Source: Shewanella sp. 1CM18E (lineage in GTDB: Bacteria > Pseudomonadota > Gammaproteobacteria > Enterobacterales > Shewanellaceae). From it: DNA of 64,000 nucleotides. The DNA is taken from contig NZ_JALNTW010000008.1 of NCBI RefSeq assembly GCF_023161665.1, forward strand, positions 176,292 to 240,291, in the 5' to 3' direction. Below the pieces are notes generated by a model. It saw only the letters and a list, made by a program, of their open reading frames with translations, had not been told where the DNA came from and did no database searches. The translations under genes were made by a program, and so were the position numbers. Numbering within the stretch: the stretch's first letter is position 1; every line of letters starts with the position of its first letter. Positions 15,483-25,587 of the stretch are shown in pieces.

Positions 15483-15950
15483 TTAGTCCATTTTAGATTG
15501 TAAGTAGTTCTGCATACCTGTTAGTGAGATCAGCTCTAACTGCGCTTCTAGCCAGTCTAGGTGCTCTTCTTCATCTTCAAGTAGATCCTCTAAAATATCT
15601 CTACTGACATAGTCGGCTTCGGACTCACACAAGGCAATAGCGTCGCGTAGCACGATAAGTTCTTCTTCAAGCATCACCTTGTCACACTCGAGCATCTCTT
15701 GACTGTGCTCGCCAATGCGCAATTTGTCGAGCTGCTGCAGATTTGGCAAGCCTTCGAGGAACAATACACGTTCGATAAGTTTATCGGCGTGCTTCATATC
15801 CTGAATGGATTTTTTGTAGGCCTTTTCATTAAGCTCGCCTAGTCCCCAGTTTTTAAACATACGCGCATGTAAAAAGTACTGGTTAATTGCGGTAAGCTCG
15901 CTGGTCAGCACTTTGTTTAGCTGACTAATGACCTTAGGTTGTCCTTTCAT
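15483..15950 (-). CDS. bfr: Bacterioferritin subunit with haem ligand, altered ferroxidase centre
   Basis: A 155-residue subunit starting MKGQPKVISQLNK, close to E. coli Bfr. Met52, the haem ligand, is present (DMKHADK). Of the ferroxidase ligands E18, H54, E127 and H130 are kept, but position 51 is Asp and position 94 is Leu. It is therefore probably the haem-binding, electron-exit subunit, complementary to the downstream paralogue. First gene of the operon; an FNR-type box lies 20 bp upstream of its start and a possible Fur box farther up. Confidence 0.92.
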   Translation of the reverse strand: MKGQPKVISQLNKVLTSELTAINQYFLHARMFKNWGLGELNEKAYKKSIQDMKHADKLIERVLFLEGLPNLQQLDKLRIGEHSQEMLECDKVMLEEELIVLRDAIALCESEADYVSRDILEDLLEDEEEHLDWLEAQLELISLTGMQNYLQSKMD

Positions 15951-15969
15951 CTGTTTGTCCTTAGTTAAA

Positions 15970-15983
15970 TTGATCTATATCAA
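15970..15983 (-). promoter_or_regulatory. FNR/EtrA-type box upstream of bfr
   Basis: TTGAT-CTAT-ATCAA is a perfect match to TTGAT-N4-ATCAA. It is centred about 26 bp before the start codon, a position that should overlap the promoter core or transcription start and so predicts anaerobic repression of iron storage. Confidence 0.65.
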
Positions 15984-16048
15984 TATTAACAACCTAGAAC
16001 AAAAAACAACCAAATACAAATAAACTTTATATTTCAAAAACTTAATAA

Positions 16049-16063
16049 AGATAACTATTCTCA
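16049..16063 (-). promoter_or_regulatory. Possible Fur box upstream of bfr
   Basis: AGATAAC-T-ATTCTCA matches the 7-1-7 Fur consensus TGATAAT-N-ATTATCA at 11 of 14 fixed positions. It lies about 100 bp upstream of the first bfr start; a match of this quality can occur by chance in AT-rich DNA. Confidence 0.35.
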
Positions 16064-16234
16064 TTAGCGCTTCAATTCCCAACAAAACCTAAGTTGGCGT
16101 AAAGTGTATTTTTATCGAGTTAAACTAGGCGATTAGCCTATGGGAAGGCGATAAACCTTGAGGGCTTTTACAACAAGTGATCAAGTGTATATTAGTAGAT
16201 GCTGCAATAAAGAGAGGTTTTAGTAAAAAATGAT

Positions 16235-16262
16235 ATAAAAAAGGCTCCTAAAAAGGAGCCTT
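16235..16262 (-). terminator. Terminator of the nqr operon
   Basis: Stem AAGGCTCC/GGAGCCTT with a 6-nt loop and a T run on the minus strand, 22 bp beyond the nqrM stop. Confidence 0.85.
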
Positions 16263-16284
16263 AATTGTCGCCAGTTATGCAAAA

Positions 16285-16506
16285 TTAGATGATACGGTTT
16301 TGCGCTAACTTTTCTTTGCGTTCTTGTTCTGCCATACGTGCTTTACGCTTATCACATGGATCATCGCAATCACATGCCTTTTCAATACCAAGTGCACCAA
16401 GACCACCGCAGCTTCCAGCGACAGCTTGTCGTTTGACTAAATAGCCTATCGACATTAATAAAAAGAATCCGATTAATACGACAAAAGCCGCAATAAAATT
16501 GCTCAT
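16285..16506 (-). CDS. nqrM: Na+-NQR maturation protein NqrM
   Basis: A 73-residue protein with one N-terminal transmembrane helix (about residues 3-24) and a cysteine-rich segment (SCGGLGALGIEKACDCDDPCDKRK) with the four or five cysteines of NqrM/DUF539. In Vibrio NqrM is required for assembling the iron centre between NqrD and NqrE. I chose the ATG at 16506 with TTGGAG 7 nt upstream; the TTG at 16518 is part of that ribosome site. Last gene of the operon. Confidence 0.92.
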   Translation of the reverse strand: MSNFIAAFVVLIGFFLLMSIGYLVKRQAVAGSCGGLGALGIEKACDCDDPCDKRKARMAEQERKEKLAQNRII

Positions 16507-16518
16507 ATTCGACTCCAA

Positions 16519-17535
16519 CTACTGAGTAACGAAAGGTTTGAAAGCTTCACTGTAGAAAACTTTAAAGCCATCATCTTGCTTTTCAATAAGCATTATCGCT
16601 AGATGCTCACGTTTAGCAAGTTCTAGTGACGCTTGAGTACCTAAAACCATCATAGCGGTAGCGTAACCATCTGCAATCATTGACTCTTCATGCAGTACTG
16701 TTACTGACGCTAATCTGTGGTTTATAGGGTACCCTGTACGTGGGTCAATCAAGTGCGAAAAACGTTTACCGTCTTCTTCGTAATAATTACGATAATCGCC
16801 TGATGTCGCCATCGCCATATTTTTTGGTGCAATCACTTGCTGTATACCATTGCCGCTGTTTCCAGGTTTCTCTATCGCAATGCGCCATAGTGAACCGTCG
16901 GCCTTAGTACCGCGCAGACTGATCTCTCCGCCAATTTCAACCAAGTAACCCATTGGTTGATACTTATCTAGCAAGGCGGCTATTTTATCAACACCAAAAC
17001 CTTTTGCAATCGAAGATAGATCAACATAAATATCAGGGTTAAGCTTACTGATCTTATTACCGTCTAAAACAATTGCCTCAATTCCTGTACGCTGTCTTGC
17101 CTCATCAATCTCTTGCTGAGTCGGAATTTGAGTCGGTCTTTTGTCTGGGCCAAAGCCCCACAAGTTAACTAATGGACCTAAAGTAATATCTAGGGCACCA
17201 TCAGTGGTTTTATATAATGCTAATCCTTCAGCAATTACCTTGGCAGTATCAGCCGACACTTCAACATTTTCATTACGCGTCATCTGGTTAAACTTAGATA
17301 ACTCAGAGTTCGGTCGGTATGTCGACATTTGATCGTTAACCTTTTCTAAGGCTAAATCGATCTCTGCTTGCAGTAACTGAACATCTGGCATTCTTTCATT
17401 AGGTACGACTTTAATGTGGTAAGTCGTGCCCATAGTGTTGCCAGACAGTGAAATCACTTCAGCTTGTTTAGTACACGCTGAAATAAAAAAGGCTAACCCG
17501 ATAAGGGCCAGCCAATTTACTAAGGTCTTAAACAT
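16519..17535 (-). CDS. apbE: FAD:protein FMN transferase ApbE (lipoprotein)
   Basis: A 338-residue periplasmic lipoprotein with lipobox FISAC (Cys21). ApbE uses FAD to attach FMN covalently to threonines in SGAT motifs of NqrB and NqrC, both present in this operon. Family motifs include GNTMGTTYHIK, DLSSIAKGFGVDK and the metal-binding late segment (SHLIDPRTGYPI). It sits between nqrF (29 bp upstream) and nqrM. Confidence 0.94.
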   Translation of the reverse strand: MFKTLVNWLALIGLAFFISACTKQAEVISLSGNTMGTTYHIKVVPNERMPDVQLLQAEIDLALEKVNDQMSTYRPNSELSKFNQMTRNENVEVSADTAKVIAEGLALYKTTDGALDITLGPLVNLWGFGPDKRPTQIPTQQEIDEARQRTGIEAIVLDGNKISKLNPDIYVDLSSIAKGFGVDKIAALLDKYQPMGYLVEIGGEISLRGTKADGSLWRIAIEKPGNSGNGIQQVIAPKNMAMATSGDYRNYYEEDGKRFSHLIDPRTGYPINHRLASVTVLHEESMIADGYATAMMVLGTQASLELAKREHLAIMLIEKQDDGFKVFYSEAFKPFVTQ

Positions 17536-17564
17536 ATTGACCTAGATCTCCAATAAGAGAAGGG

Positions 17565-18812
17565 TTAGCCACCGAAGTCATCCAACAGGATGTTTTCATC
17601 TTCGACACCAAGATCTTTAAGCATACCGATTACAGCAGCGTTCATCATTGGTGGGCCACACATATAGTACTCACAATCTTCTGGCGCTTCATGGTCACGT
17701 AAGTAGTTTTCGTACAATACGTTATGGATAAAGCCAGTGTAGCCATCCCAGTTGTCTTCAGGCTGAGGATCAGACAGTGCAACATGCCATTGGAAGTTAC
17801 TATTGTCTGCCGCTAGGCCATCGAAATCTTCTACATAGAACATTTCACGACTAGAACGCGCACCGTACCAGAAGCTCATCTTACGTTGAGACTTAAGACG
17901 CTTCAATTGATCGAAAATGTGTGAACGCATAGGTGCCATACCTGCACCACCACCGATGAATACCATTTCAGCATCAGTCTCTTTAGCGAAGAACTCACCA
18001 AATGGACCTGAAATAGTCACTTTATCACCCGCTTTTAAGCTCCAGATGTACGAAGACATCTTACCACAAGGCAGAGTTAAATTACGTGGTGGTGGAGTCG
18101 CAATACGCACGTTCAACATGATGATACCTTCCTCTTCAGGATAGTTCGCCATTGAATATGCACGGATTGTTTCATCATCAACTTTCGATTCTAGGTTAAA
18201 GAATCCAAAGTGCTCCCAGTCGCCACGGTATTCAGCAGGAACATCAAAGTCCGCATACTTAACATGGTGAGCTGGCGCTTCAATCTGAATGTAACCACCA
18301 GCGCGGAAAGGCACTGATTCGCCATCAGGAATACCAAGCTTAAGTTCTTTAATGAAAGTGGCTTTGTTATCGTTAGAGATAACTTCACATTCCCACTTCT
18401 TAACACCAAAGATCTCTTCTTCTAGTTCAATCTCCATGTCAGTTTTTACGTTTACCTGACAAGATAAACGGCAACCGCCACGAGCTTCACCTTTGCTGAT
18501 ATGGTCCATTTCAGTTGGCAAAATATCACCGCCACCTGACTTAACGTGTACTTTACACTGACCACAAGTACCACCGCCACCACAAGCAGACGATACGAAA
18601 ATACCGCTTTCTGCTAGTGCGCCTAGTAGCTTGCCACCAGCTGCAGTTTTAATTGCTTTATCTGCATCATCGTTGATGCCGATTGTGACGTCACCGCTTG
18701 CTACTAGCTTTGATTTAGCGAATAAAATCACTAATACCAAGACCAATACAATTGCGGTAAACATACTCACACCGAGATATACATCGATTGGTGTAGATTC
18801 AAGAATACCCAT
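17565..18812 (-). CDS. nqrF: Na+-translocating NADH:quinone reductase subunit F
   Basis: A 415-residue NADH-oxidising subunit. An N-terminal helix (about 12-32) anchors it; a [2Fe-2S] ferredoxin domain has C77, C83, C86 and C118; a ferredoxin-reductase domain follows with the FAD motif RAYSMANYP, the NADH-site segment [15 protein letters not shown] and the C-terminal [10 protein letters not shown]. Electrons enter here from NADH. Sixth gene of nqrABCDEF. Confidence 0.97.
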   Translation of the reverse strand: MGILESTPIDVYLGVSMFTAIVLVLVLVILFAKSKLVASGDVTIGINDDADKAIKTAAGGKLLGALAESGIFVSSACGGGGTCGQCKVHVKSGGGDILPTEMDHISKGEARGGCRLSCQVNVKTDMEIELEEEIFGVKKWECEVISNDNKATFIKELKLGIPDGESVPFRAGGYIQIEAPAHHVKYADFDVPAEYRGDWEHFGFFNLESKVDDETIRAYSMANYPEEEGIIMLNVRIATPPPRNLTLPCGKMSSYIWSLKAGDKVTISGPFGEFFAKETDAEMVFIGGGAGMAPMRSHIFDQLKRLKSQRKMSFWYGARSSREMFYVEDFDGLAADNSNFQWHVALSDPQPEDNWDGYTGFIHNVLYENYLRDHEAPEDCEYYMCGPPMMNAAVIGMLKDLGVEDENILLDDFGG

Positions 18813-18859
18813 TAACTTATCCTTAAAGGTTCAAATTAAGACGTCGTTGTGGTGCCTCT

Positions 18860-19468
18860 TTACAGAGACACACCTGAGAACGACATGAAACCTAGAGCCA
18901 TCAAACCAGCGGTAACAAAGGTAATACCTAAGCCGCGAAGCCCATCAGGAACATCAGCATATTTTAACTTCTCACGGATACCAGCAAGTAGCACAAGTGC
19001 TAAGGCCCAACCGATACCAGAACCAATACCAAACACTAAACTTTCACCTAGGTTGTAATCACGCTCAACCATGAAAGATACCGCACCGAAAATTGCGCAG
19101 TTTACAGTGATAAGTGGTAGGAAGATCCCCAACGCGTTATAAAGTGGTGGGAAATACTTATCCAGTGTCATTTCAAGGATTTGAACCAAAGCTGCAATCA
19201 CACCGATAAAGGTAATGAACTTCAAGAAGCTCAAGTCAGCATCTGGAACGCCTGCCCAAGCCAATGCGCCTGGAGCAAGAATGCCTTGATAGATGATTTG
19301 GTTAACCGGTACTGAAATTGCCAGTACAACGATAACTGCAACACCTAGACCCATGGCTGTTTTTACTTTCTTAGATACCGCAAGGAAAGTACACATACCA
19401 AGGAAAAAGGATAGCGCCATGTTTTCAATGAAAACAGAACGGATTAATAGACTAATATAATGTTCCAT
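18860..19468 (-). CDS. nqrE: Na+-NQR subunit E
   Basis: A 202-residue integral membrane subunit with six hydrophobic helices, homologous to NqrD in inverted topology. NqrD and NqrE together hold an iron centre at the subunit interface through cysteines such as the one in LGMCTFLAV and in VNCAIFGA. It starts 5 bp after nqrD. Confidence 0.96.
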   Translation of the reverse strand: MEHYISLLIRSVFIENMALSFFLGMCTFLAVSKKVKTAMGLGVAVIVVLAISVPVNQIIYQGILAPGALAWAGVPDADLSFLKFITFIGVIAALVQILEMTLDKYFPPLYNALGIFLPLITVNCAIFGAVSFMVERDYNLGESLVFGIGSGIGWALALVLLAGIREKLKYADVPDGLRGLGITFVTAGLMALGFMSFSGVSL

Positions 19469-19473
19469 TATGC

Positions 19474-20106
19474 TTATCCTTTCGCTTCAACTTGCTCAGG
19501 CTTCATCACACGAATAATCCAGATCAATGCACCGATCAGGAAGAACGCACTAGGAGGAAGCAGCAATAGGCCATTAGGCTGATACCAGCCACCGTCTGAA
19601 ATCTTGCTTAAGATTTCAATGCCAAATAGTGAACCATTACCGAATAATTCACGTACGAAGCCAACTGATAACAAGATTGCACCGTAACCTAAGCCGTTAC
19701 CAATACCATCCATGAAGCTCATCATAGGAGGAGTCTTCATCGCATAAGCCTCAGCACGGCCCATTACGATACAGTTAGTAATAATCAAACCAACGAATAC
19801 AGACAGCTGCTTAGCAACATCGTAAGCGTAAGCTTGCAGTACTTGGTCTACCACGATTACTAGCGACGCAATAATCGTCATCTGCACGATAATACGTACA
19901 CTGCTTGGAATGTGGTTACGGATCAGCGAGATAAATAGGTTAGACAAAGCACATACAGCGGTAAGTGCGATTGTCATTACCAAAGCGGTTTCCATTTTAC
20001 TGGTTACAGCCAAGGCACTACATACACCCAAAATCTGTAGAGCAATTGGGTTATTGCTGACAATAGGTCCTATGAGAACCGATTTTAGTTCTTTAGCATC
20101 AGCCAT
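19474..20106 (-). CDS. nqrD: Na+-NQR subunit D
   Basis: A 210-residue six-helix membrane subunit. The cysteines in LGVCSALAV and [13 protein letters not shown] are those expected to ligate the intramembrane iron centre shared with NqrE. The start overlaps the stop of nqrC by one base, indicating translational coupling. Confidence 0.96.
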   Translation of the reverse strand: MADAKELKSVLIGPIVSNNPIALQILGVCSALAVTSKMETALVMTIALTAVCALSNLFISLIRNHIPSSVRIIVQMTIIASLVIVVDQVLQAYAYDVAKQLSVFVGLIITNCIVMGRAEAYAMKTPPMMSFMDGIGNGLGYGAILLSVGFVRELFGNGSLFGIEILSKISDGGWYQPNGLLLLPPSAFFLIGALIWIIRVMKPEQVEAKG

Positions 20107-20900
20107 TAGCTAAGCCCTCCATTGCGAGCCTTTTCGATAAAGCGTGCAAAACCTTCTTCACCCAACCAAAATTCAAGTGAGTTTTGTACACCGTTACCAG
20201 TAAGCGTTGCACCAGACAATGCATCTACACCGTATGGAGAAGCTGCTACAGCAGGGTTTTTGGTTACGCTAATCGCAAGCTCACCCTTGTCGTTATATAG
20301 CTTCTTACCAGTCCACTTAGCGATCCACTGTGGGTTTTGAACTTCACCACCTAGACCAGGTGTTTCACCTGAGCCAGTGAAGCTGTAGTAAACCAAACTA
20401 CGAATCGTATTCAAGTCTGGCTCAACCGCTAGGAAAGCAAACATCGTTGACCATAAGCCGTAACCTTTAACAGGAATAATCACTGTTTGTAGCTGCTTAT
20501 TGTCATCATGCACTAGGTAAACAACAGCTTCATTAGCTACGCGTTTAACTGATGCGATGTCGTTTTTTGGCACAAACGATGTAGCTGGAGTACGTGCTGC
20601 TTTTTCTGTATCAAAAGTATTTGCATCACCTTCAACAAACTCACCGGTTTTTAAGTCAACAAGCTTAGCTTCTACATACTTATCGTATGTTGACAAAATT
20701 GTAGACTTTTCAACTTTTCCTTCGCGAGGGTTGATAAGACCAGCAGCTTCTAGAATGTACTTTTGCTTATCAAGAAGTTTGTTTTCTTGCTGAGTTGGTT
20801 TCAACAATACTGCCGCTGTTGATACAAACATTGAGCAGATGAAACACAAACCAACAACAACAAACAGTGTTCTTCCGAAAGAGTCTTTATTACTAGCCAC
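20106..20900 (-). CDS. nqrC: Na+-NQR subunit C (covalent FMN)
   Basis: A 264-residue subunit with one N-terminal transmembrane helix (about 11-33) and a periplasmic domain. The flavinylation motif SGAT is at 229-232, so FMN should be attached to Thr232 by ApbE. I chose the GTG at 20900 because GGAGG lies 7 nt upstream and the product then begins [11 protein letters not shown], like other NqrC; a longer frame from 20957 extends into nqrB. The start overlaps the nqrB stop by 8 bp. Confidence 0.95.
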   Translation of the reverse strand: MASNKDSFGRTLFVVVGLCFICSMFVSTAAVLLKPTQQENKLLDKQKYILEAAGLINPREGKVEKSTILSTYDKYVEAKLVDLKTGEFVEGDANTFDTEKAARTPATSFVPKNDIASVKRVANEAVVYLVHDDNKQLQTVIIPVKGYGLWSTMFAFLAVEPDLNTIRSLVYYSFTGSGETPGLGGEVQNPQWIAKWTGKKLYNDKGELAISVTKNPAVAASPYGVDALSGATLTGNGVQNSLEFWLGEEGFARFIEKARNGGLS

Positions 20901-22092
20901 GTGCAATCCTCCGCTTAATATTCGACTGAACCACGAAATGGTCAAATAATGGAGCAAATAGATTCGCGAATAAGATAGCCAACATCATGCCTTCAGGGAA
21001 CGCAGGGTTGATAACGCGAATGAATACTGCCATAGCACCGATAAGAATACCGTAAGCCCATTTTGCATTATTAGTGAAAGACGCTGATACAGGGTCTGTC
21101 GCCATAAACATCATACCGAACGCAAAGCCACCTAAAACAAGGTGCCAATACCAAGGCATAGCAAACATCGGGTTAGTATCACTACCGATAAAGTTAAGTA
21201 GGTAAGAAACGGCAATCATACCGACCATTACACCACTTACGATGCGCCATGATGCGATACGCGTGTAGATGATAACCGCGCCACCAATTAAGATAGCTAA
21301 GGTAGACACTTCACCAACTGAACCTGGAATGAAACCGAAGAATGCATTCCACCAGTCTTGAGTTAAACCGTATTCTAGTGTGCCTTGTGCCGCTTGGCTC
21401 AGTGCAGTAGCACCAGAGTAGCCGTCTGCAACAACCCAAGTGGTGTCGCCTGACATATTTAGCGGGTAAGCGAAGAATAGAAATGCACGACCAGCCAGTG
21501 CAGGGTTTAGGAAGTTACGGCCAGTACCACCAAAGATCTCTTTCGCAACAACAACACCGAAGGTAATACCTAGTGCAACCATCCATAGAGGAATTGTTGC
21601 TGGCAGTGTTAATGCGAAAAGGATTGAGGTAACAAAGAAACCTTCGTTAACTTCATGTCCACGTACTGATGCAAATAGCACTTCCCAAATACCACCGACA
21701 GCGAATGTCACAGCATATATGGGTAAGAACCAACAGGCGCCATACCACATTAATGCGGCAACCCCCGAATCTGCAGTCAATTCAGTACCAAACATACCGA
21801 AAAGTGCTACCTGCCAAGTGTCAGGAGCTGCAAAGCCAGCAGCTAAAGCATCTTGTGCTTGTAGGCCGACGTTGAACATACCCAAAAACATTGCCGGGAA
21901 TGTACATGCCCAAACCGTAATCATCATACGCTTTAGGTCCAAGTTATCACGAACATGGGTACGACCCTTGTTCACATAACCTGGCGTATAAAAGACAGTA
22001 TATGCAGCTTCAAAAAGTGCATAAAACTTCTCATATTTACCGCCTTTTTCAAATTGCGGTTCAATATTTTCGAAAAACTGTTTTAAGCCCAT
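20893..22092 (-). CDS. nqrB: Na+-NQR subunit B (covalent FMN)
   Basis: A 399-residue membrane subunit with about ten helices that forms the sodium channel and binds riboflavin. Covalent FMN is expected on Thr229 in SGAT (226-229). The start overlaps the nqrA stop by one base. Length is close to V. cholerae NqrB (about 415). Confidence 0.97.
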   Translation of the reverse strand: MGLKQFFENIEPQFEKGGKYEKFYALFEAAYTVFYTPGYVNKGRTHVRDNLDLKRMMITVWACTFPAMFLGMFNVGLQAQDALAAGFAAPDTWQVALFGMFGTELTADSGVAALMWYGACWFLPIYAVTFAVGGIWEVLFASVRGHEVNEGFFVTSILFALTLPATIPLWMVALGITFGVVVAKEIFGGTGRNFLNPALAGRAFLFFAYPLNMSGDTTWVVADGYSGATALSQAAQGTLEYGLTQDWWNAFFGFIPGSVGEVSTLAILIGGAVIIYTRIASWRIVSGVMVGMIAVSYLLNFIGSDTNPMFAMPWYWHLVLGGFAFGMMFMATDPVSASFTNNAKWAYGILIGAMAVFIRVINPAFPEGMMLAILFANLFAPLFDHFVVQSNIKRRIARG

Positions 22093-23426
22093 TAGCCTTC
22101 CCTCAGAATCGTATCTAAGCAGTCACGTAGATATGACGCGTAGTCATATTTACCAGGACATACGAAAGTACACAGTGCCAAGTCTTCTTCATCTAGCTCA
22201 AGCGCACCTAATGTGGCTGCGCCGTCGTAATCACCTGAAACCAGATCACGAAGTAACATAGTTGGCAGAATATCTAGCGGCATCACGCGCTCATAGTTAC
22301 CAATTGGCACCATTGCACGGTCACTACCACCAGTACTCGTTGTCATGTTAAATAGACGAGAAGATGAAAGGTGCCCAAGGAATGCACGAGTAATAGAGAA
22401 CTTGTTTGCACCAGGCATTGCCCAACCAAATAGTTCTTTTTCTGTGCCTTCTTCTAGCAAGCTAACTTGGCTATGGTAACGACCAAGGTAAGCATGAGGT
22501 CCCATCGCATTGCGGCCGTTTAAAACAGAGCCTGAGATAGAACGAACAGTACCGTCAGAGACTTCGCCTTCAACTAGTTGTGCCATAGAAGCGCCTAATT
22601 GCGTGCGAACTAAACGAGGCTTAACAGCCTTAGGGCCGCCAATAGCGACAACACGTTGAGCGTTAATCTCACCGGTTGTAAACAACTGACCAAACGCAAT
22701 TACGTCTTGGTAGTTGATGTGCCAAACAGTTCTCGTTGCAGAAGCTGGTAATAGGTTGTGAATGTGTGTGCCTGGCAATCCAGCAGGATGCAGACCAGCA
22801 AATTCTTCAACCTGAGCGTTAGCCGCAGGAATATCAGCGCCTGGTGCTTTACAAAGGTAAACCTTACCTTCAGTTAACTTTGAAAGTAGTTTTAAACCAT
22901 TTTCAAAGTCAGCTTTATGCTCTGCAATCACGACAACAGGATCTGCTGCCAATGGTTGAGTATCAATAGCGGTGACGAAAATACCAGCTGCAGTTGTATC
23001 AACCCCTGGTACTTTACTGAAAGGACGCGTACGCAAAGCAGTCCACAAGCCTGATTGGATCAGGTTGTCACGTACTTGCTGTGACTCTAGCGTGTCGATA
23101 GCAGTGGCGTCATATTTAGCAAAAGAGATACTGTCATCTCCTTCCACTTCTATAACAACAGACTGCAGAACACGCTGAGCGCCCCGGTTAACTTCGGAAA
23201 TTGTGCCACTTGCTGAAGCTGTGTATATCACGCCAAGGTTTTTCTTATCTTCAAAAAGAACCTGACCTTTTTTAACTTTATCTCCCACCTTAATTTTCAT
23301 GGTAGGACGTAAGCCAATATACTCTTCACCCAAAATAGCTACATGTTTGATGGTATTACCATCATGGATAACTTGCTCTGGCCCACCTGCAATAGGCAGG
23401 TCCAATCCTTTCTTTATTGTAATCAT
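22092..23426 (-). CDS. nqrA: Na+-NQR subunit A (quinone site)
   Basis: A 444-residue peripheral subunit implicated in ubiquinone binding. I chose the ATG at 23426, giving [18 protein letters not shown], the start found throughout the family; the frame is open to 23459 but those residues are not conserved. First gene of nqrABCDEF-apbE-nqrM, transcribed leftwards from the 770-bp region before luxS. Confidence 0.96.
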   Translation of the reverse strand: MITIKKGLDLPIAGGPEQVIHDGNTIKHVAILGEEYIGLRPTMKIKVGDKVKKGQVLFEDKKNLGVIYTASASGTISEVNRGAQRVLQSVVIEVEGDDSISFAKYDATAIDTLESQQVRDNLIQSGLWTALRTRPFSKVPGVDTTAAGIFVTAIDTQPLAADPVVVIAEHKADFENGLKLLSKLTEGKVYLCKAPGADIPAANAQVEEFAGLHPAGLPGTHIHNLLPASATRTVWHINYQDVIAFGQLFTTGEINAQRVVAIGGPKAVKPRLVRTQLGASMAQLVEGEVSDGTVRSISGSVLNGRNAMGPHAYLGRYHSQVSLLEEGTEKELFGWAMPGANKFSITRAFLGHLSSSRLFNMTTSTGGSDRAMVPIGNYERVMPLDILPTMLLRDLVSGDYDGAATLGALELDEEDLALCTFVCPGKYDYASYLRDCLDTILREG

Positions 23427-23808
23427 ATCCACAAGCACTACGTTATGAAGGAAAGACAATGCGCCGCGTTCCTGCTAAACACACAAGTTTTAAACAAACC
23501 TCTAATTCGTGTTGAGCTAGCGCTAATTTATCGCCAAAATGCGATCAAAATCACGCTGGTCGCGCGCATTTTACCCCAAATATCACCGACTCGCCATGAA
23601 AATTGTGTCTGTTTTAAAAGCTTGAAGCCATTTTTATAACAAACATCCTAAATATGCGAAGATATTAAGAATCAATTAATATAGCTACAGGCCACATTCT
23701 CCATACATTTAAAGAAGTTAATTAACTTTTACGCTTTCATAACACTGTTATAGTTATTGTTAATAATAAAATTTACACTTTTGTCTAAGTGGTGCTTAAT
23801 TAAGCTTT

Positions 23809-23824
23809 TGAGATCTACATCACC
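23809..23824 (-). promoter_or_regulatory. CRP-like site upstream of the nqr operon
   Basis: TGAGATCTACATCACC matches the CRP consensus TGTGATCTAGATCACA at 13 of 16 positions. It lies about 385 bp upstream of the nqrA start, so it is relevant only if the leader is long. Confidence 0.35.
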
Positions 23825-24134
23825 TAGCCATTTAGACAAACAAAATGTTCCTCAAGCTATGTTTTACCCCTGCAAAATGGGTCACATATCGCAAAATCGA
23901 ATAGCAGCAATTCAGGACAAAAAGCATGCATAAAAGCTAAATAAGCGAATAACTGAATGCATATTGTTAACAATATGCAGCTATGCTCGTTTGGCAAAAA
24001 CCTAAAAATTGAATCCAGATTGCGCATTTAACTTAAACATGAAGCCTCTACATAAAGAGTGTTCTGAGCCGGCAATGGCTACAGCTTAGGTTCAAACCAC
24101 GATTAGTTTTATCGGATAATTGAGCAACGGACAC

Positions 24135-24160
24135 AAAAAAAGCAGCCTAAGCTGCTTTTT
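24135..24160 (-). terminator. Terminator of luxS
   Basis: Perfect stem AAAGCAGC/GCTGCTTT with a CTAA loop and T runs on both strands; 35 bp beyond the luxS stop. Confidence 0.85.
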
Positions 24161-24196
24161 CGTATATTTTAGACATTCATCTAACGCTTTATCTCA

Positions 24197-24706
24197 TTAG
24201 AGACCTTTTAAAATCTCATCGCTTAGGCTGAGGTCATCATTACGGTTAACGTTGATACCTGCGGCAATAATATTGCGGGCAATATCTTTGGCTTGATCCA
24301 ATGAATGCATCTCATACGTTCCGCACTGATACTCGTTTAGTTCAGGGATCTCTGATTGCGCTGCAACTTTCAATACATCTTGCATTGCTGCTAACCATGA
24401 ATCTGCGACTACTGATTCACTCGGCGTACCAATGAGACTCATGTAAAAACCGGTACGACAACCCATTGGTGAGATATCAATAATTTCAACATCACCGCCA
24501 TTTAGGTGATCACGCATAAAACCAGCAAAAAGATGCTCTAACGTGTGTATGCCGCGCTCACTCAAAATATCTTTATTTGGCACACAAAAACGTAGATCAA
24601 ACACAGTGATTGTATCGCCCTTAGGTGTCGCCATCGATTTTGCAACACGTACTGCTGGCGCATTCATGCGAGTATGGTCAACGGTAAAACTATCTAATAA
24701 CGGCAT
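24197..24706 (-). CDS. luxS: S-ribosylhomocysteine lyase
   Basis: A 169-residue enzyme converting S-ribosylhomocysteine to homocysteine and DPD, the precursor of autoinducer AI-2. Metal ligands H54 and H58 (HTLEH) and C128 (QCGTYEMH) are in place, with the catalytic Cys83 in PMGCRTGFY. Length matches the family. Monocistronic with its own terminator. The homocysteine it makes is the substrate of MesD elsewhere in the window, though the two are not linked in an operon. Confidence 0.97.
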   Translation of the reverse strand: MPLLDSFTVDHTRMNAPAVRVAKSMATPKGDTITVFDLRFCVPNKDILSERGIHTLEHLFAGFMRDHLNGGDVEIIDISPMGCRTGFYMSLIGTPSESVVADSWLAAMQDVLKVAAQSEIPELNEYQCGTYEMHSLDQAKDIARNIIAAGINVNRNDDLSLSDEILKGL

Positions 24707-25087
24707 GGTATTTCTCCAAATTCACCTAAGTTATATACACTCACAAAGCGTCTAGCCCGTGAACCTATTGTTATTTGCGATATTGCCTCGATGACAATAA
24801 GGCTATTTTTATAGCAAATGATACTTACCCAGCCTAGAGCTGTAGTCAACAATAACTATCACAAAGTTTTTTCATGAGAATCGGTTTGATAACATTTACG
24901 CTTAAACAGCAGCCAAACCATGGGTAGATATAAAGCGAGTAGCCATCGCCAAAGTTAAACCTATTACAACTACATATTGTTCCAGCAAGATGACAGGGGC
25001 ATTTGCTTAAGCTCAAAATTCACATACAAAAAAGCCACAGCAAATTGCTATGGCTTTCATTTATTCATTGAGGTTGGCGTGGCTAAA
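24707..25087. other. Intergenic region luxS to bolA
   Basis: Holds the luxS promoter side and the bolA terminator (25028-25057). Short frames here are not credible. Confidence 0.4.
25028..25057 (-). terminator. Terminator of bolA
   Basis: Stem AAAGCCACAGC/GCTATGGCTTT with one mismatch and a 5-nt loop, followed on the minus strand by T residues. Confidence 0.75.
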
Positions 25088-25387
25088 TTAGCCTTTACAC
25101 TTAGGCGAATCCGGTACGTTTGTCTCTTCAGCCCACTCTTCAGGCGTGTAAGTGTGCATTGATAATGCATGTAAGCCTTGAGCAAATTCTTCAGCTAAAG
25201 CTTCATTTACTGCACGATGACGACCAATAAGGCGCTTACCTTCAAAGTCACTACTGGTGATAATCACTTTAAAATGAGTTTCTGAGTTTGGCGGTACGTG
25301 ATGATTATGGCTTTCGTTAATCACTTCTAGGTGCGATGGAGACAAAGCCGCGGTGAGTTTTTCGGTAATGATCTGTGCTACTGACAT
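25088..25387 (-). CDS. bolA: BolA family protein
   Basis: A 99-residue BolA-fold protein. The conserved His is in NESHNHHVPPNSETHFKV and the signature FEGKRLIGRHRAVNEAL follows. BolA proteins bind monothiol glutaredoxins and Fe-S clusters and act in iron-sulfur trafficking and envelope stress. The C-terminus (DSPKCKG) resembles E. coli BolA, favouring BolA over the YrbA/IbaG branch. Single gene with terminator. Confidence 0.92.
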   Translation of the reverse strand: MSVAQIITEKLTAALSPSHLEVINESHNHHVPPNSETHFKVIITSSDFEGKRLIGRHRAVNEALAEEFAQGLHALSMHTYTPEEWAEETNVPDSPKCKG

Positions 25388-25463
25388 AACGATGTTCTCG
25401 AATAAGGCATAAATGCGATTGCGGCAGAGTACTGCTAACGCCTTTAAAGGTCAACTTGCTAGC

Positions 25464-25517
25464 AGCCTTGAGCATAAAGATAGCCTTGAGCCTGAAGGTA
25501 GCCTTGAGCTTACATAA
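25464..25517. repeat. Three tandem 18-bp direct repeats
   Basis: AGCCTTGAGC recurs at 25464, 25482 and 25500 with exact 18-bp period; the intervening bases are partly conserved (ATAAAGAT, CTGAAGGT, TTACATAA). It lies in the 200-bp gap upstream of bolA. Could be slippage-generated or an operator array. Confidence 0.65.
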
Positions 25518-25587
25518 ACACCCCAGACTATTATGCAAGCGCTAAACTTAAGCTCCCCGTATTACAACAATGGATAAATTCCAGAAC

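Larger units (their letters stand above)
23427..24196. other. Long regulatory region upstream of nqrA
   Basis: 770 bp without a credible gene. It holds the nqr promoter region, a CRP-like site at 23809-23824 and the luxS terminator at 24135-24160. The remainder is AT-rich with no structure I can name. Confidence 0.4.

Noticed and set aside
23343..23639. 98-codon plus-strand frame at the nqrA start
   Set aside because: Antisense to the conserved nqrA N-terminus; no ribosome site.
25317..25538. 73-codon frame over the 18-bp repeats
   Set aside because: Overlaps the bolA 5' end and its repetitive LKA pattern is produced by the DNA repeat.
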